This document shows, one piece after another, positions 33,180 through 42,774 of a stretch of 64,000 bases of DNA. The translations under genes and the position numbers were made by a program. The notes under the pieces were generated by a model. That model searched no databases and was not told the DNA's origin. It saw nothing but the letters and a program-made list of their open reading frames with translations. Position 1 is the stretch's first letter, and each line of letters begins with the position of its first letter. Origin of the DNA: Caenorhabditis elegans (lineage: Eukaryota; Nematoda; Chromadorea; Rhabditida; Rhabditidae); NCBI RefSeq assembly GCF_000002985.6, contig NC_003284.9, positions 1,798,001 through 1,862,000 of the forward strand, in the 5' to 3' direction.

Positions 33180-34240
33180 AACGTTTTTGCCTTATTACGC
33201 CACGTGGTGAGTCCACCATCTGATTTTTAAGAACTTTAATCCGTTTCCTAGTGGAAAACTAAAAATGTGTCCTGAAAGCCCCAATGCGCGCGCGAAAAAA
33301 ATTTTTTTGGGCGGAGTCGAGCTTTTTTTTTTACTTTGTTTTAAAATAGACATTAAAAATCTGAATTGCCATAGACAAGTTATCTATGTACGCGGCTCCA
33401 CTGCAATAATATTAAAATATACGATTTCTTAATTTTTGGCTTGTAACGCCACGTGGTGACCTGATTTCAAATTTTGAATTTGAAAATCTGAAAGCCCATA
33501 GTCTTATTACTATACACCGAATTTTGCAGAATTTTATTTCGTTTCCTAGTCAAAAAATTAAAGCTATAATGAAAACTAAAAATGTGGCCTGAAAACCAGA
33601 ATGCGCGCGCGCAAAATTTTTTTTTTTTTTTTGGCGGAGTTACGCTCCACCTAGACTTATGCTGATTTTCTGCCAGACATCCGAAATAATACAGGGTTGA
33701 TGTCAACTCCCCTGAATACAGCCCTCGACACTGGGTAACAAGCGCCCGCCACGACACCCTGCGGTTTTTGAGTTTCAAATGAAATATATAAATTCTTTTG
33801 AATTTTGGAGCTTCCGATTGGAAAGATGGTCTCATACTCAGGGCTGTATCTCGTTTCATTTGAAAGATACAGACAAGTTTGAAAATGTTAAAGTATTGCA
33901 AATTTTTTGATCTATATTTTCGCGTAAATGTTTTTTGAAGTCAGCTGAAAATGAGGTCGCCACGTGGCGTTTAACACGGTAGTCGAGTTAAATCGATTCT
34001 TTATAAGTGGAGAGTACCTAGAATTTGGAAATGTTAGGTATTTACTCTTCAAACGATGCGCTTTTAGAATACATAATAACGTTTCCATATTGTCGCCACG
34101 TGGCAATTTTTTTCGGTCGTGTAACGGGAAAAATGCTATTTTTGGGCTAAAAGTGACGTTTTTAAGGTGTAGGATTATAGGTTATAACGACGGAAGCTCA
34201 GTTTTTGATGAAAAAGCTTAATAAATGGTTGCCACGTGTC
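33180..34240. repeat. Diverged repeats carrying CCACGTGG boxes
   Basis: CCACGTGG occurs at 33200, 33449, 33960 and 34096, and CCACGTGT at 34232, always after gcc/cgcc. About 33180-33320 and 33430-33645 also share tttcctagt, aaaatgtg and aatgcgcgcgcg, so they are two copies of one unit. Confidence 0.75.
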
Positions 34241-34294
34241 GTTTTATTGTCCAAAAATATTTTTCCGCGTAGCAAAGCAAAAAAAAGCAGAAAA

Positions 34295-34447
34295 TGTCAG
34301 ATAATCGTCAGGTTGTGCTGATGTTTGATCAACAAAAGATGCAGGAACTTTTTGCATAAAAATGTGGCATCAGCACATGCCAAAATCAAATGATTACTCC
34401 GCGTCTCAACGTAGATCAAACCGTAATGAAACAGCCTGACACCAGGT
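34295..34447. repeat. CACGTGGTGTCAG palindromic repeat, copy 4
   Basis: The right end CAGCCTGACACCAGGTG and the internal GTAGATCAAACCG are clear; the left end is degenerate. Confidence 0.6.
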
Positions 34448-35004
34448 GAGCGCACCGAATTTTTTTAAACTACGAAATCCTAGGGCTTTTCCCAGAATTT
34501 TCAAATACATATGTTGAACTTATTTTTCCAGTTTTGAAAAAGAAAATTTAGACCAAACAATCTCAATACTTCAAACATAACTTCCAGTTGTTTCTCCCAA
34601 AATTCATAATTTACTTACCGATTTAAGACGCTTGGTTTGTAGGGTAAGCGTGTCACAAAACGCTTGGTTTGTTTATAGTGAAAATGCGATGAGGAGCAAA
34701 TATGTACATCTTAAAAAAATGGAATTGTTGGTATTACGCAAATCTTAATTTAATATACCTGTAGAGCAAAACTTGATGACCAATAACAAAAATCATAAAC
34801 AAGAGAAAAATGACGATTCGTAGTCCGAAGTTGATCGTTTAGGGGGGCTGGGGGGGGGGGTCATATGTGATCTAATGTAATTACAGAATTCTGTAGTGTC
34901 TTATAGTAAATTACACAAAAATTGGCGATTGCTTCAAGGAAAACTCACAGTTTTAAAGTTACTTAGAGCTCATTTCTAAGTATCTCTGTGTTTTTTCCTT
35001 GAAA

Positions 35005-35158
35005 CACGGCGCTGTCAGAATGTCTTATTTCGGTTTGATCTACGTAGATATACGAAAAATGCGGGATTTGAAAACATGCTGACGTCACATTTTTTGGGGT
35101 AAAAAGACCCGCATTTTTTTGTAGATCAAACGGCAATGGGACATTCTGGCACCACGTG
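35005..35158. repeat. CACGTGGTGTCAG palindromic repeat, copy 5
   Basis: A well preserved palindrome: gtcttatttcggtttgatctac on the left, gtagatcaaacggcaatgggac on the right, and CTGACGTCA in the centre. Confidence 0.75.
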
Positions 35159-35878
35159 CGTTTTTGGCTGTTTGCTTCAGCATAGACTTAAATTGTATAT
35201 CTGTGATATAAGACTTTTCTAAAATGGAACAAAAATACTGTCTGAAAATGTAAGAAGTCTCATTAAGAAACTCGGGTTTTCAGGAGAGTTTAAGTATTTT
35301 GAAGCAAAAAACCAGATACACACCGCTACGGAGAGGGGGGGGGGGCAAGTATGCAATATAATATTCAGAGACTTTATAGATGACACAAGGAAAAGCACAT
35401 TTCATCTGAATTGTGTCTTTCTACAAAATTTCTGAAGTTTATACACATGAGATCATACAACGGACGTCAAAAAAAAAAACAATTGAAATACAAAAAACAA
35501 TGACAGTATGGGAGAAAATGACCGGTAGGCAATGTGGAGTTCTGAAACAAAGGCTTGAATTGTTATGGATTTTTTTTTTCGGAAAAATATAATTTGAGAA
35601 ATTTTTGCTAGAATTTCTAGTGTTTGTAGGGAAACTTCAGGAATAAAAAAAACAGTTTTTAGTCGATTTCCAAAATTATCTAAAATTATGAATGGCAAAA
35701 ACTGATTAATTTTCAATTTTTTACACTTAATATAAAATTTCCAAAAAAGCTATACAAAAAACAACTGTAGCGTTGAATTCACTCACCAAGACGTTGAGAC
35801 AAATTTTTTGTTGGATTTTTAGTGTTTTTCTTCTTTTTTTTTTGGATTTTTTATTAGTTGTTTTGTTGGTTTGATGTA

Positions 35879-36297
35879 CCTTGACATTACATTATCCCTC
35901 ACCAACTCCCAACCCAATACCTCTTCTGTAGACAAAAACTCAATTTTTCCTAAACTACAGTAACCCTACCGTATACCTACAGTACTCCAACAGTACCACT
36001 ACAGTACCTTGACATTATTTCTCACCAACTCCCAACCCAATACCTCTTCTGTATACAAAAACTCAATTTTTCCTAAACTACAGTAACCCTACCGTATGCC
36101 TACAGTACTCCTACAGTACTACCACAGTACCTTGACATTATCCCCCAGCAACTCCCAACCCAATACCTCTTCTGTATACAAAAACTCAATTTTTCCTAAA
36201 CTACAGTAACCCTACCGTATACCTACAGTACTCCTACAGTACTACTACAGTACCTTGAAATTATCCCTCACCATCTCCCAACCCAATACCTCTTCCA
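35879..36297. repeat. Tandem repeat, unit about 123-128 bases, about 3.4 copies
   Basis: Each unit starts ccttgacatta and contains caactcccaacccaatacc and cctaaactacagtaaccc. The copies are more than 90 percent alike by eye, so the expansion is recent. Confidence 0.9.
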
Positions 36298-36406
36298 ACT
36301 ACAGAAAAGAGAGTTGAAAGATCAAAGATCAAACTACAAACTACAAACGGACGGAAGGACACGCGCTTTATATATAGTAAATTGATAACTTATTAAAAGA
36401 ACAAGA

Positions 36407-37189
36407 TCAAAACGAATAATAACAGGAGCATTTGGTGTCCATCACAAGTTGAAGAATGCTCCGCCATTGTTGCCAACGAATTTCGAATCCGGTCTCCTTC
36501 AAGGTGAAAATCAGATACGCTGATGCTGAGAACCAGATAATCATCTGAAAATAGATAAGTGGAATTAGTAAAGCCTAAAGTCAAGCCGAAGCTTAAGCCT
36601 AAGCTTAAGCCTGAGCTTAAGCCTAAACTCAATCCTAAGCTTAAGCCTAAAATTAAGGCATTCATTATTAGCATTCTCATGATCTCATGGTTTCTTAATA
36701 ACTAACTTCTACTAACCATACGTTTTTATTTCAAGCCATACATAGTCGGACCAGCTATGGAAACCATTGATTGAACTGACCACCGTTGCATAACATTCCA
36801 GATACATCTTAAAATTAATAGTTTTCAGAGTTTCACTGAGATTTTGGAGCCTGCCAACCATACTTTTTCATTCCGAATCTTATAAATACTCAAACTCGTC
36901 CGACTAGCTATCTGGATCTGAAATTAAAACTCTAAAAAGCTGAAAATTATGGGATAATCTGAAATTTAAGAGGTGTTCATGGAAAATGGAGGCTCAACAA
37001 GGTCTGACAAACATTAAGTACTTTGGAACAACAGAAGCATTTCCAATGACATTCACAGGTCATCTGACTGTGAAACAGCAGAAGCATCAGGAAAATGAGC
37101 GACAATCCCAGAATGGGAAATATGGAAAGAAGCGTTAAATATTTGAAAACACGGAATACCCTTAGTTTCAATACCCTATTGAAACTGTT
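36407..37189 (-). CDS. Membrane protein of unknown function (5' end uncertain)
   Basis: Four minus-strand exons, 37189-37022, 36917-36864, 36807-36742 and 36544-36407 (TGA), all join in phase 0 and give about 141 residues. The first exon opens after a TTTCCAG acceptor without an ATG (NSFNRVLKLRVFRVFKYLTL), so a start exon further right is missing. There is one strong membrane span (LTLLSIFPILGLSLIFLMLL), then a cysteine-rich patch (MTCECHWKCFCCSK). A weaker second span comes near the end (IIWFSASAYLIF) and a basic/aromatic tail follows (WQQWRSILQ, KCSCYYSF). The consistent phases over four exons support a real gene. The last intron carries GCCTAA-like words. I do not recognise the family. Confidence 0.5.
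36575..36660. repeat. Degenerate telomere-like tract in an intron
   Basis: Hexamers of the AAGCTT/AAGCCT/TAAGCC type, related to the large array at 38.3 kb. Confidence 0.7.
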
Positions 37190-37199
37190 CTGGAAATCA

Positions 37200-38280
37200 T
37201 ATCAAAAAACCCGTGGAACTCGTTTCTGAACCCATGAAACGGTGACTGGAAAAGACACGAAATCATTGTAGATTATTGATTCTTTGGAAGAAAAGATGAT
37301 TCTTCGGAGGTTGTGGTGCAGTTGAGTTGTCGTCGTTGTTGATATATATTTTATTTTTATAATTTTATTTTTATTGTTTTTATAATTTTTACAGTCCAAT
37401 TCCAATTTCCCAACTCAAGTCCAATCCCAAACAAACCATTTGAATCCTTGAACCATTTCCCCTAAAAGCTTAACTAAATGATCTCGGAGAACATCGACAC
37501 AATCTCTAAAACTTATCCCCAGTCCAATATAATTAACACAATGCAAATATTTTATTATTTGATAACAATTTCAACAGTATAACAAAAATAATTATCATGA
37601 AATTAGGCATGTGGAAGGCGAGGTTGTGAAGGAGAAGCTGTTGTCTGGATTGTGCACTTGGAGTGAGAAGAAACTCTGAAATCATGAATAGTTAAACCTT
37701 TTGAAAGAAGCTCCTGTGTAGTGTTTGATAGAAGTGTAGTAGGCAGGCAGGTTGTAGGTACACACAAAAATCTGAAAACTTCATTAATTCAAACTTATTT
37801 TCAATAATCTATCTCAGCTGCTCGTCCCTTCTGAATACAGATTATCTTCATTATTTTATTTATAAAATTTTAGATTTTTATATTTTTAACCTGAAAATTT
37901 TTGGCCAACCCCCTTTTTGGCCAAATCCCATATCCACTTTTTCATATTTTATAGATTTTTTTAAATTTAATTTTTTTAAATTTTGTTCTATTTATTTTCC
38001 ATCTGAAACTGATAAAACAAAAATAATTCAAAAATAGGTTCATAAAGACAATGACCGTAGTCACTATCGGGAAAAAACCGCGCATGATTCAATGTCCGAA
38101 AGATATCAATTTGAAGAATCTTGAATAGCGGAAAGTATCCAGTTCAAGACTCTCCAAAATGATAAATTCTAACATTTATTGCGTTTAATGGCTGTTTCAC
38201 CCTGTACCACGTCGCCTTACAACAAGCAGGGCGCTTGATAGCACTGAAAAAGTGCTCAACGCTGCCCCTTTTCTTGTTGG
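37200..38280. other. AT-rich spacer
   Basis: No firm exon. A short stretch near 37610-37680 reads open on the minus strand after a GATTTCAG acceptor and could belong to the missing 5' part of the 36.4-kb gene, but I cannot join it. Confidence 0.4.
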
Positions 38281-38289
38281 AGTATCAAT

Positions 38290-39215
38290 CCAGTTTGAAA
38301 ACGCCTACGCCCAAGCCTAAGCCTTTGCCGAAGCCTATGCCTGAGCCTAAGTCTAAGCCTACGCCTAAGCCTAAGTCTGAGCCATTCCCAAAGCCTATGC
38401 CTAAGTCTAAACCTAAGTCTGAGCCTTTCCCAAGTCCTATGCCATTCCCAAAGCCTATGCCGAAGCCGAAGCCTAAGCCTAAGCCTATGCCTAAGCATAA
38501 GCCTAAGCCTTTCCCAAAGCCTATGCTTTTCCCAAAGCCTATGCCTAAGCATAAGCCTAAGCCTTTCCCAAAGCCTATGCTTTTCCCAAAGCCTATGCCT
38601 TTCCCAAAGCCTATGCCTAAGTCTAAACCTAAGTCTGAGCCTTTCCCAAACCCTATGCCATTCCCAAAGCCTAAGCCTATGCCTAAGCATAAGCCTAAGC
38701 CTTTCCCAAAGCCTATGCTTTTCCCAAAGCCTATGCCTATCCCAAAGCCTATGCCTTTCCCAAAGCCTATGCTTTTCCCAAAGCCTATGCCTTTCCCAAA
38801 GCCTATGCCTAAATCTAAACCTAAGTCTGAGCCTTTCCCAAACCCTATGCCATTCCCAAAGCCTATGCCGAAGCCGAAGCCTAAGCCTAAGCCTATGCCT
38901 AAGCATAAGCCTAAGCCTTTCCCAAAGCCTATGCTTTTCCCAAAGCCTATGCCTATCCCAAAGCCTATGCCTTTCCCAAAGCCTATGCCTAAGCCCATGC
39001 CTAAGCATAAGCCTAAGCCTTTCCCAAAGCCTATGCTTTTCCCAAAGCCTATGCCTATCCCAAAGCCTATGCCATTCCCAAAGCCTATGCCGAAGCCGAA
39101 GCCTAAGCCTAAGCCTATGCCTAAGCCTAAGCCTAAGCTTAAGCTTAAGCCTAAGCCCATGCCTTTCCCAAAGCCTAAGCCTAAACTTAAACCCAAGACT
39201 AAGCCTAAGAAGAAT
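38290..39215. repeat. Interstitial telomere-like array (degenerate GCCTAA)
   Basis: Over 900 bases are built from AAGCCT-type hexamers, the complement of the nematode telomere repeat TTAGGC. Variants (ATGCCT, TTCCCA, AAGCAT) are organised in higher-order units such as ttcccaaagcctatgcc. Because the hexamer contains no stop codon, three frames stay open: a Lys-Pro frame of 377 codons on the plus strand and Gly-Leu and Arg-Leu frames on the minus strand. The plus-strand frame begins at a TTG, not an ATG, and has no evident splice sites or signal peptide. I therefore read it as a repeat rather than a gene. A secreted KP-repeat protein cannot be excluded. Confidence 0.8.
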
Positions 39216-39455
39216 CCTGTGCCCATCCTGAAACCAATACCACCAAAAAAAGAAACTTACATCTCCCCAACCCATCTGAAATTAAACTGTTGTTTGCAAA
39301 AAAATATAATTTCACATGTTTCCGTGAAAGTATGCTTTTACAGTTTTCGCAAACAACAACTCATTTGAAAAGAAAAACTCGCCCAAATCGATATCCTGTA
39401 GATGCTGAAACTGATGGAGATGGATGCTGTAACTGGTTGGAGATGAGTGCTGGGA

Positions 39456-39663
39456 CTAGTAGAAGTTGGCGATTTCTAGGAGGCTCTTGCTCAGTTCACT
39501 CGGCTCTGAAAAATTCATAAAATTACAAGAATAATCTTCAAAAGAAATTAAAACACCGAAATAGAAAATTAACTAACCGTAATTACTGGGAGGCACAGTG
39601 CATTGGTGTTGAGAAGTTGAAATAATCAATAGAGCGGCTCCGGGAGCACCAATTCCTCGGAAA
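39456..39663 (-). CDS. Two C-terminal exons of an unplaced gene
   Basis: Exons 39663-39578 and 39505-39456 join in phase and read FRGIGAPGAALLIISTSQHQ, then CTVPPSNY, then EPSELSKSLLEIANFY and a TAG. Both acceptors (TTTTCAG) and the donor (GTTAGT) are good. The first part could be the hydrophobic end of a signal or membrane segment. No start codon or upstream exon was found before the repeats at 39.7-41.4 kb. Confidence 0.35.
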
Positions 39664-39837
39664 CTGAAAATATAAAACTACCCATTTGAACTACTACACT
39701 CCCAATTTTGCATTTTCCTATCAAAAATTAGGCCTATATCAATTCTGAGGACTATTCTAGCATGTATAAGCCATTTCAAGACCCCAAAATGCCTTGAGCG
39801 TGTCAAGCAAAAGAAATAAAAATTATTATCCCGAAGA

Positions 39838-39903
39838 AAAAATCGAACCACGGTCTTGTGAGGGAGCGCCAGGCGCGCTCGCCACTCGGCCGCGCAGGGC
39901 ACG
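39838..39903 (-). pseudogene. tRNA-like relic
   Basis: On the minus strand GCGGCCGAGTGGCGAGCGCG resembles the D arm of a Leu/Ser-type tRNA. About 25 bases later GTGGTTCGATT resembles a T arm, but the 3' side is T-rich and does not pair. The stretch is GC-rich against AT-rich flanks. Confidence 0.45.
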
Positions 39904-40589
39904 GAAATGTGATAGCTTCACGCTGTTTAAATCGCGCGGAGAAAGGGGAGGGGATCAGCTCACGCAGTGATAAGCTGATAGGAAACTAGACGTGGAACAG
40001 TGAAAAATTTCAGATAAAAAGTGCACGAAAAAGCAGAAATACTGAAATTTTTTGCAGAATTTTTGTGGAATATCTGTTCTAAGATATATGAGAAACCATC
40101 CTACAACTATTGCGAAGTGCCACCTATTTTTTCATTTGGTCTCGAAAAAAAATATTTTGAAGCCAAAAACTCCGGAAAAGCGTCGAGATTCTTACAGAAA
40201 AACACTTTAAAAATTGAATTAGATCTATGCGCACCTCTCCCTAAAATTTCAGCCAAATTCATCGTCAGAAAAGTGTTTTTTCGAATTTTTTCAATTTTTC
40301 ACCACAAAAACGCTATTATAAAAGTTTCTACCGAACCAAAAATTATAAAAAGTACCTCTTTCGATAGATCCTGTCCTGGAGAGTTGATTTCCACTTGGTT
40401 TTACAAAGATCCGTCCAGTATGAAGAGAATAAAAGGGGAAAAAGGGAAAAAACGGCTGAAATTGGAAGCACGGCGACATGCCACCCGGTGCCACGTTTGC
40501 CACGTTTCACGTCACGTTTTTATTAATATTTTAATTTGTCTTTTTAAAACTAATGGTACTCGGCTCACAGACGGTTTTAAGACTTGAAA

Positions 40590-41400
40590 ATGAAGATATT
40601 AACGTAGAATTTTTCGAAAAATTTTATGGAGTACATGATTTTATCATATGGTGCCCCTATTTGTAGTGCACCCCCCTTAAATTTCCATGTATGTTTTTCT
40701 CTCTTCAAACTCACGTAGCTAGGCTTAAAAGTGTTCGTTATACTTGCAATTGGACAGGTAAACGTAGAAATTAATGGTGAATTCTATGGAATACATAATT
40801 TTGTGTTACTTTGGATCCTAATTGTAGTGCACCCCGTCTGAACCTCCCTGTATGCTTTGCTCTCTTTAAACCCACGTAGCTAGGCTGACAAGTGCTGGGT
40901 ATACTAGAAATTAGACTTATAAACGTAGAATATGATGGGGCATTTTTTGGAATACATAATTCTGTGTTGCAGTGTTCCTAATTGTATTGCACCCACCTAA
41001 CCCCCCCCCCCCCCCCCCCTTCATCTTGAATGCTTTTCTCTCTTCAAGGTCTTGTAATCCAAAAGTGTTCCAAAATGCCCAAAAATGATACCGAAACTTG
41101 CAATTAGACAGATAAACGTAGAATTGAATGAAGAATTTTATGAGGAAAATAATTTGTTAACCAGTGTTGCAAATTGTAGTGCACCCTTCTTAAATATCCT
41201 GTACGCTTCGCTCTTTTCAAACTCACGTAGCTAGAGTAAAGCGTAAAGTCTTCGTAATATTTGTATTTAGACAGATAAACATAGAATTTGATAGGAAATT
41301 TTTTGGAATACATATTTTTTATCCATTGTGCATAATTGTAGTGCACCCTCGTAAAATCCCAATTTATTTTTTTCCATTTCTAAACTCGCGTAGTTGAGCT
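40590..41400. repeat. Tandem repeat of about 162 bases, five copies
   Basis: The word gtagtgcaccc recurs at about 40663, 40825, 40985 (gtattgcaccc), 41176 and 41338. Each is followed by ctcttcaaactcacgtagctag and then agacagataaacgtagaat-like sequence. One copy is enlarged by a run of 19 C (41001-41019). Two further diverged copies lie at 42253 and 42426. Confidence 0.85.
41001..41019 (+). repeat. Run of 19 C
   Basis: An uninterrupted homopolymer inside the third copy of the 162-base repeat. Confidence 0.95.
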
Positions 41401-41484
41401 TAAAAGGTAGCTATGTTTATTAATTGTATGCTTATCGAAAAAAAAAACAATTACTTTTCAGATAGATAATACACATTTATTGAA

Positions 41485-41757
41485 TAAAACATTAAAAAGG
41501 TGGAAATTATCACGGTACTTCGTTCGGATAGACCAGATGCAGGATACCCAGTTTTTCACAAGAGATTTACAAGAGTTGAGCTGGATGAAGCGAATTATAA
41601 CACTGTCCGTTTCCAGGAAGAAGCTGTTGGCTTTTTCTACTTTCGGGATGTACGTGGATTCTACTGTGTATTCTTTGAAAAGCCTCCAGCTGTACGTCGG
41701 TGGCGAACTCTAGCTTCTTTTTGTCCATGGCTCGAGGTGCTCCTGTGCCGTTTGTAA
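41485..41757 (+). CDS. Possible exon interrupting the tandem repeat, strand unsure
   Basis: This stretch differs from its repeat surroundings by higher GC and balanced codons. On the plus strand it reads SDRPDAGYPVFHKRFTRVEL, then FQEEAVGFFYFRDVRGFYC, ending in TAA, but stops precede it and no ATG-bearing exon was found. On the minus strand an ATG at about 41732 opens MDKKKLEFATDVQLEAFQRI for about 53 codons. Only one can be real. It may be an exon of the gene whose last exons lie at 39.5 kb, or a captured gene fragment. Confidence 0.3.
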
Positions 41758-42067
41758 AATTTTTTAAAATTAATAGTTGAAATACCGTATTTCGTCTATT
41801 AGTCTTGCACGCTTATTTTTGTCAGATCAGCAATACTATTAGTAAACTTTGACAGTTTTGTCCTTTTTTTGGATAAATTGAATTTAAAAGTGTACGTATA
41901 ATATTGGAAAATCAAGCTACGATTTCAACAAAAATCGATAACTTACACAAAGTTATAGGGCTCTTGGAAATCAGTCTTACATCCCTACGGATCTATTGAA
42001 AAATAGTCTTGAATGCAAGTCTAATAGAGGAAATAGAACATACAATTTTTGATATCCAGTACTTCCA

Positions 42068-42251
42068 GGGTGGTCCATAATCACGGCGACCACTTTACGA
42101 CATTGTAACTTTTTTTTGAACAGCAAGCAAAACAAGTGAATATATACATTTTATTGGTTAAAAAAATCGAACACAATGACTTGTGTAACTTAACATTTAT
42201 CACCACCTTGGGCCGCACAGACCAGCAGGTAGCCATAATTATGGACCACCC
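42068..42251. mobile_element. MITE with GGGTGGTCCATAAT ends
   Basis: It begins GGGTGGTCCATAATCACGG and ends with the inverse CATAATTATGGACCACCC; length 184 bases. It lies next to the sixth copy of the 162-base repeat. No clear target duplication. Confidence 0.75.
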
Positions 42252-42774
42252 AGTAGTGCACCTCCATGAAAATCCATAGGGTGCTTTTCTCTTGTTAAAC
42301 TCGCATAGATAGACTTACGAAAGCTCAAGTTGATTGAAAATATAATAAATTAGTATGTAGATTGGGTAGGTTATGGAAAATTTTAGCGAGTACATTTTTT
42401 CTTTTGTACATACAGTTTTCAATTATAGTGCACCTTCCCAAAATCCATACGTCCTTCAATATAGACTTACGTAGTCCTTCATAGGTTGTTCCACGATAAA
42501 TATGCAAGGGTGAATGTGTTTTTTTAAAGTTTAAAACATTTTAGGAAACACATAATTTTGTATTTTAAACACAGGAAATTTATTTTTCAAGAAAACACAT
42601 CGAAAATGTACACGATTTGGTAATTTGTAAGGTTCGGGAAACTAGAAGATTTGGACAAAAACATTTTGAGATCTAACAAGATCTGACGTGGGGCAAGATT
42701 TTCACAGTTAAGTGGAGAAAAAAGCTCAACGGAATGATTGAAAATATGAATAGTCGTAGTCATAGTCGGCAAAT

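Larger units (their letters stand above)
32115..36400. other. Gene-poor 4.3 kb
   Basis: No protein-coding exon I can support. The content is repetitive: tRNA-like relics (32653-32990), a diverged direct repeat with CCACGTGG boxes (33180-34240), two CACGTGGTGTCAG palindromes, two G11 runs (34850-34860, 35335-35345) and a three-and-a-half-copy tandem repeat (35879-36297). Confidence 0.6.

Noticed and set aside
38235-39368. 377-codon Lys-Pro-rich frame as a protein-coding gene
   Set aside because: It lies on a stop-free hexamer array, starts at TTG, and two other frames are equally open, so openness is no evidence of coding.
40021-40587. 188-codon plus-strand frame as a gene
   Set aside because: It is AT-rich with poor codon balance, no recognisable domain, no splice context, and runs directly into the tandem repeat.
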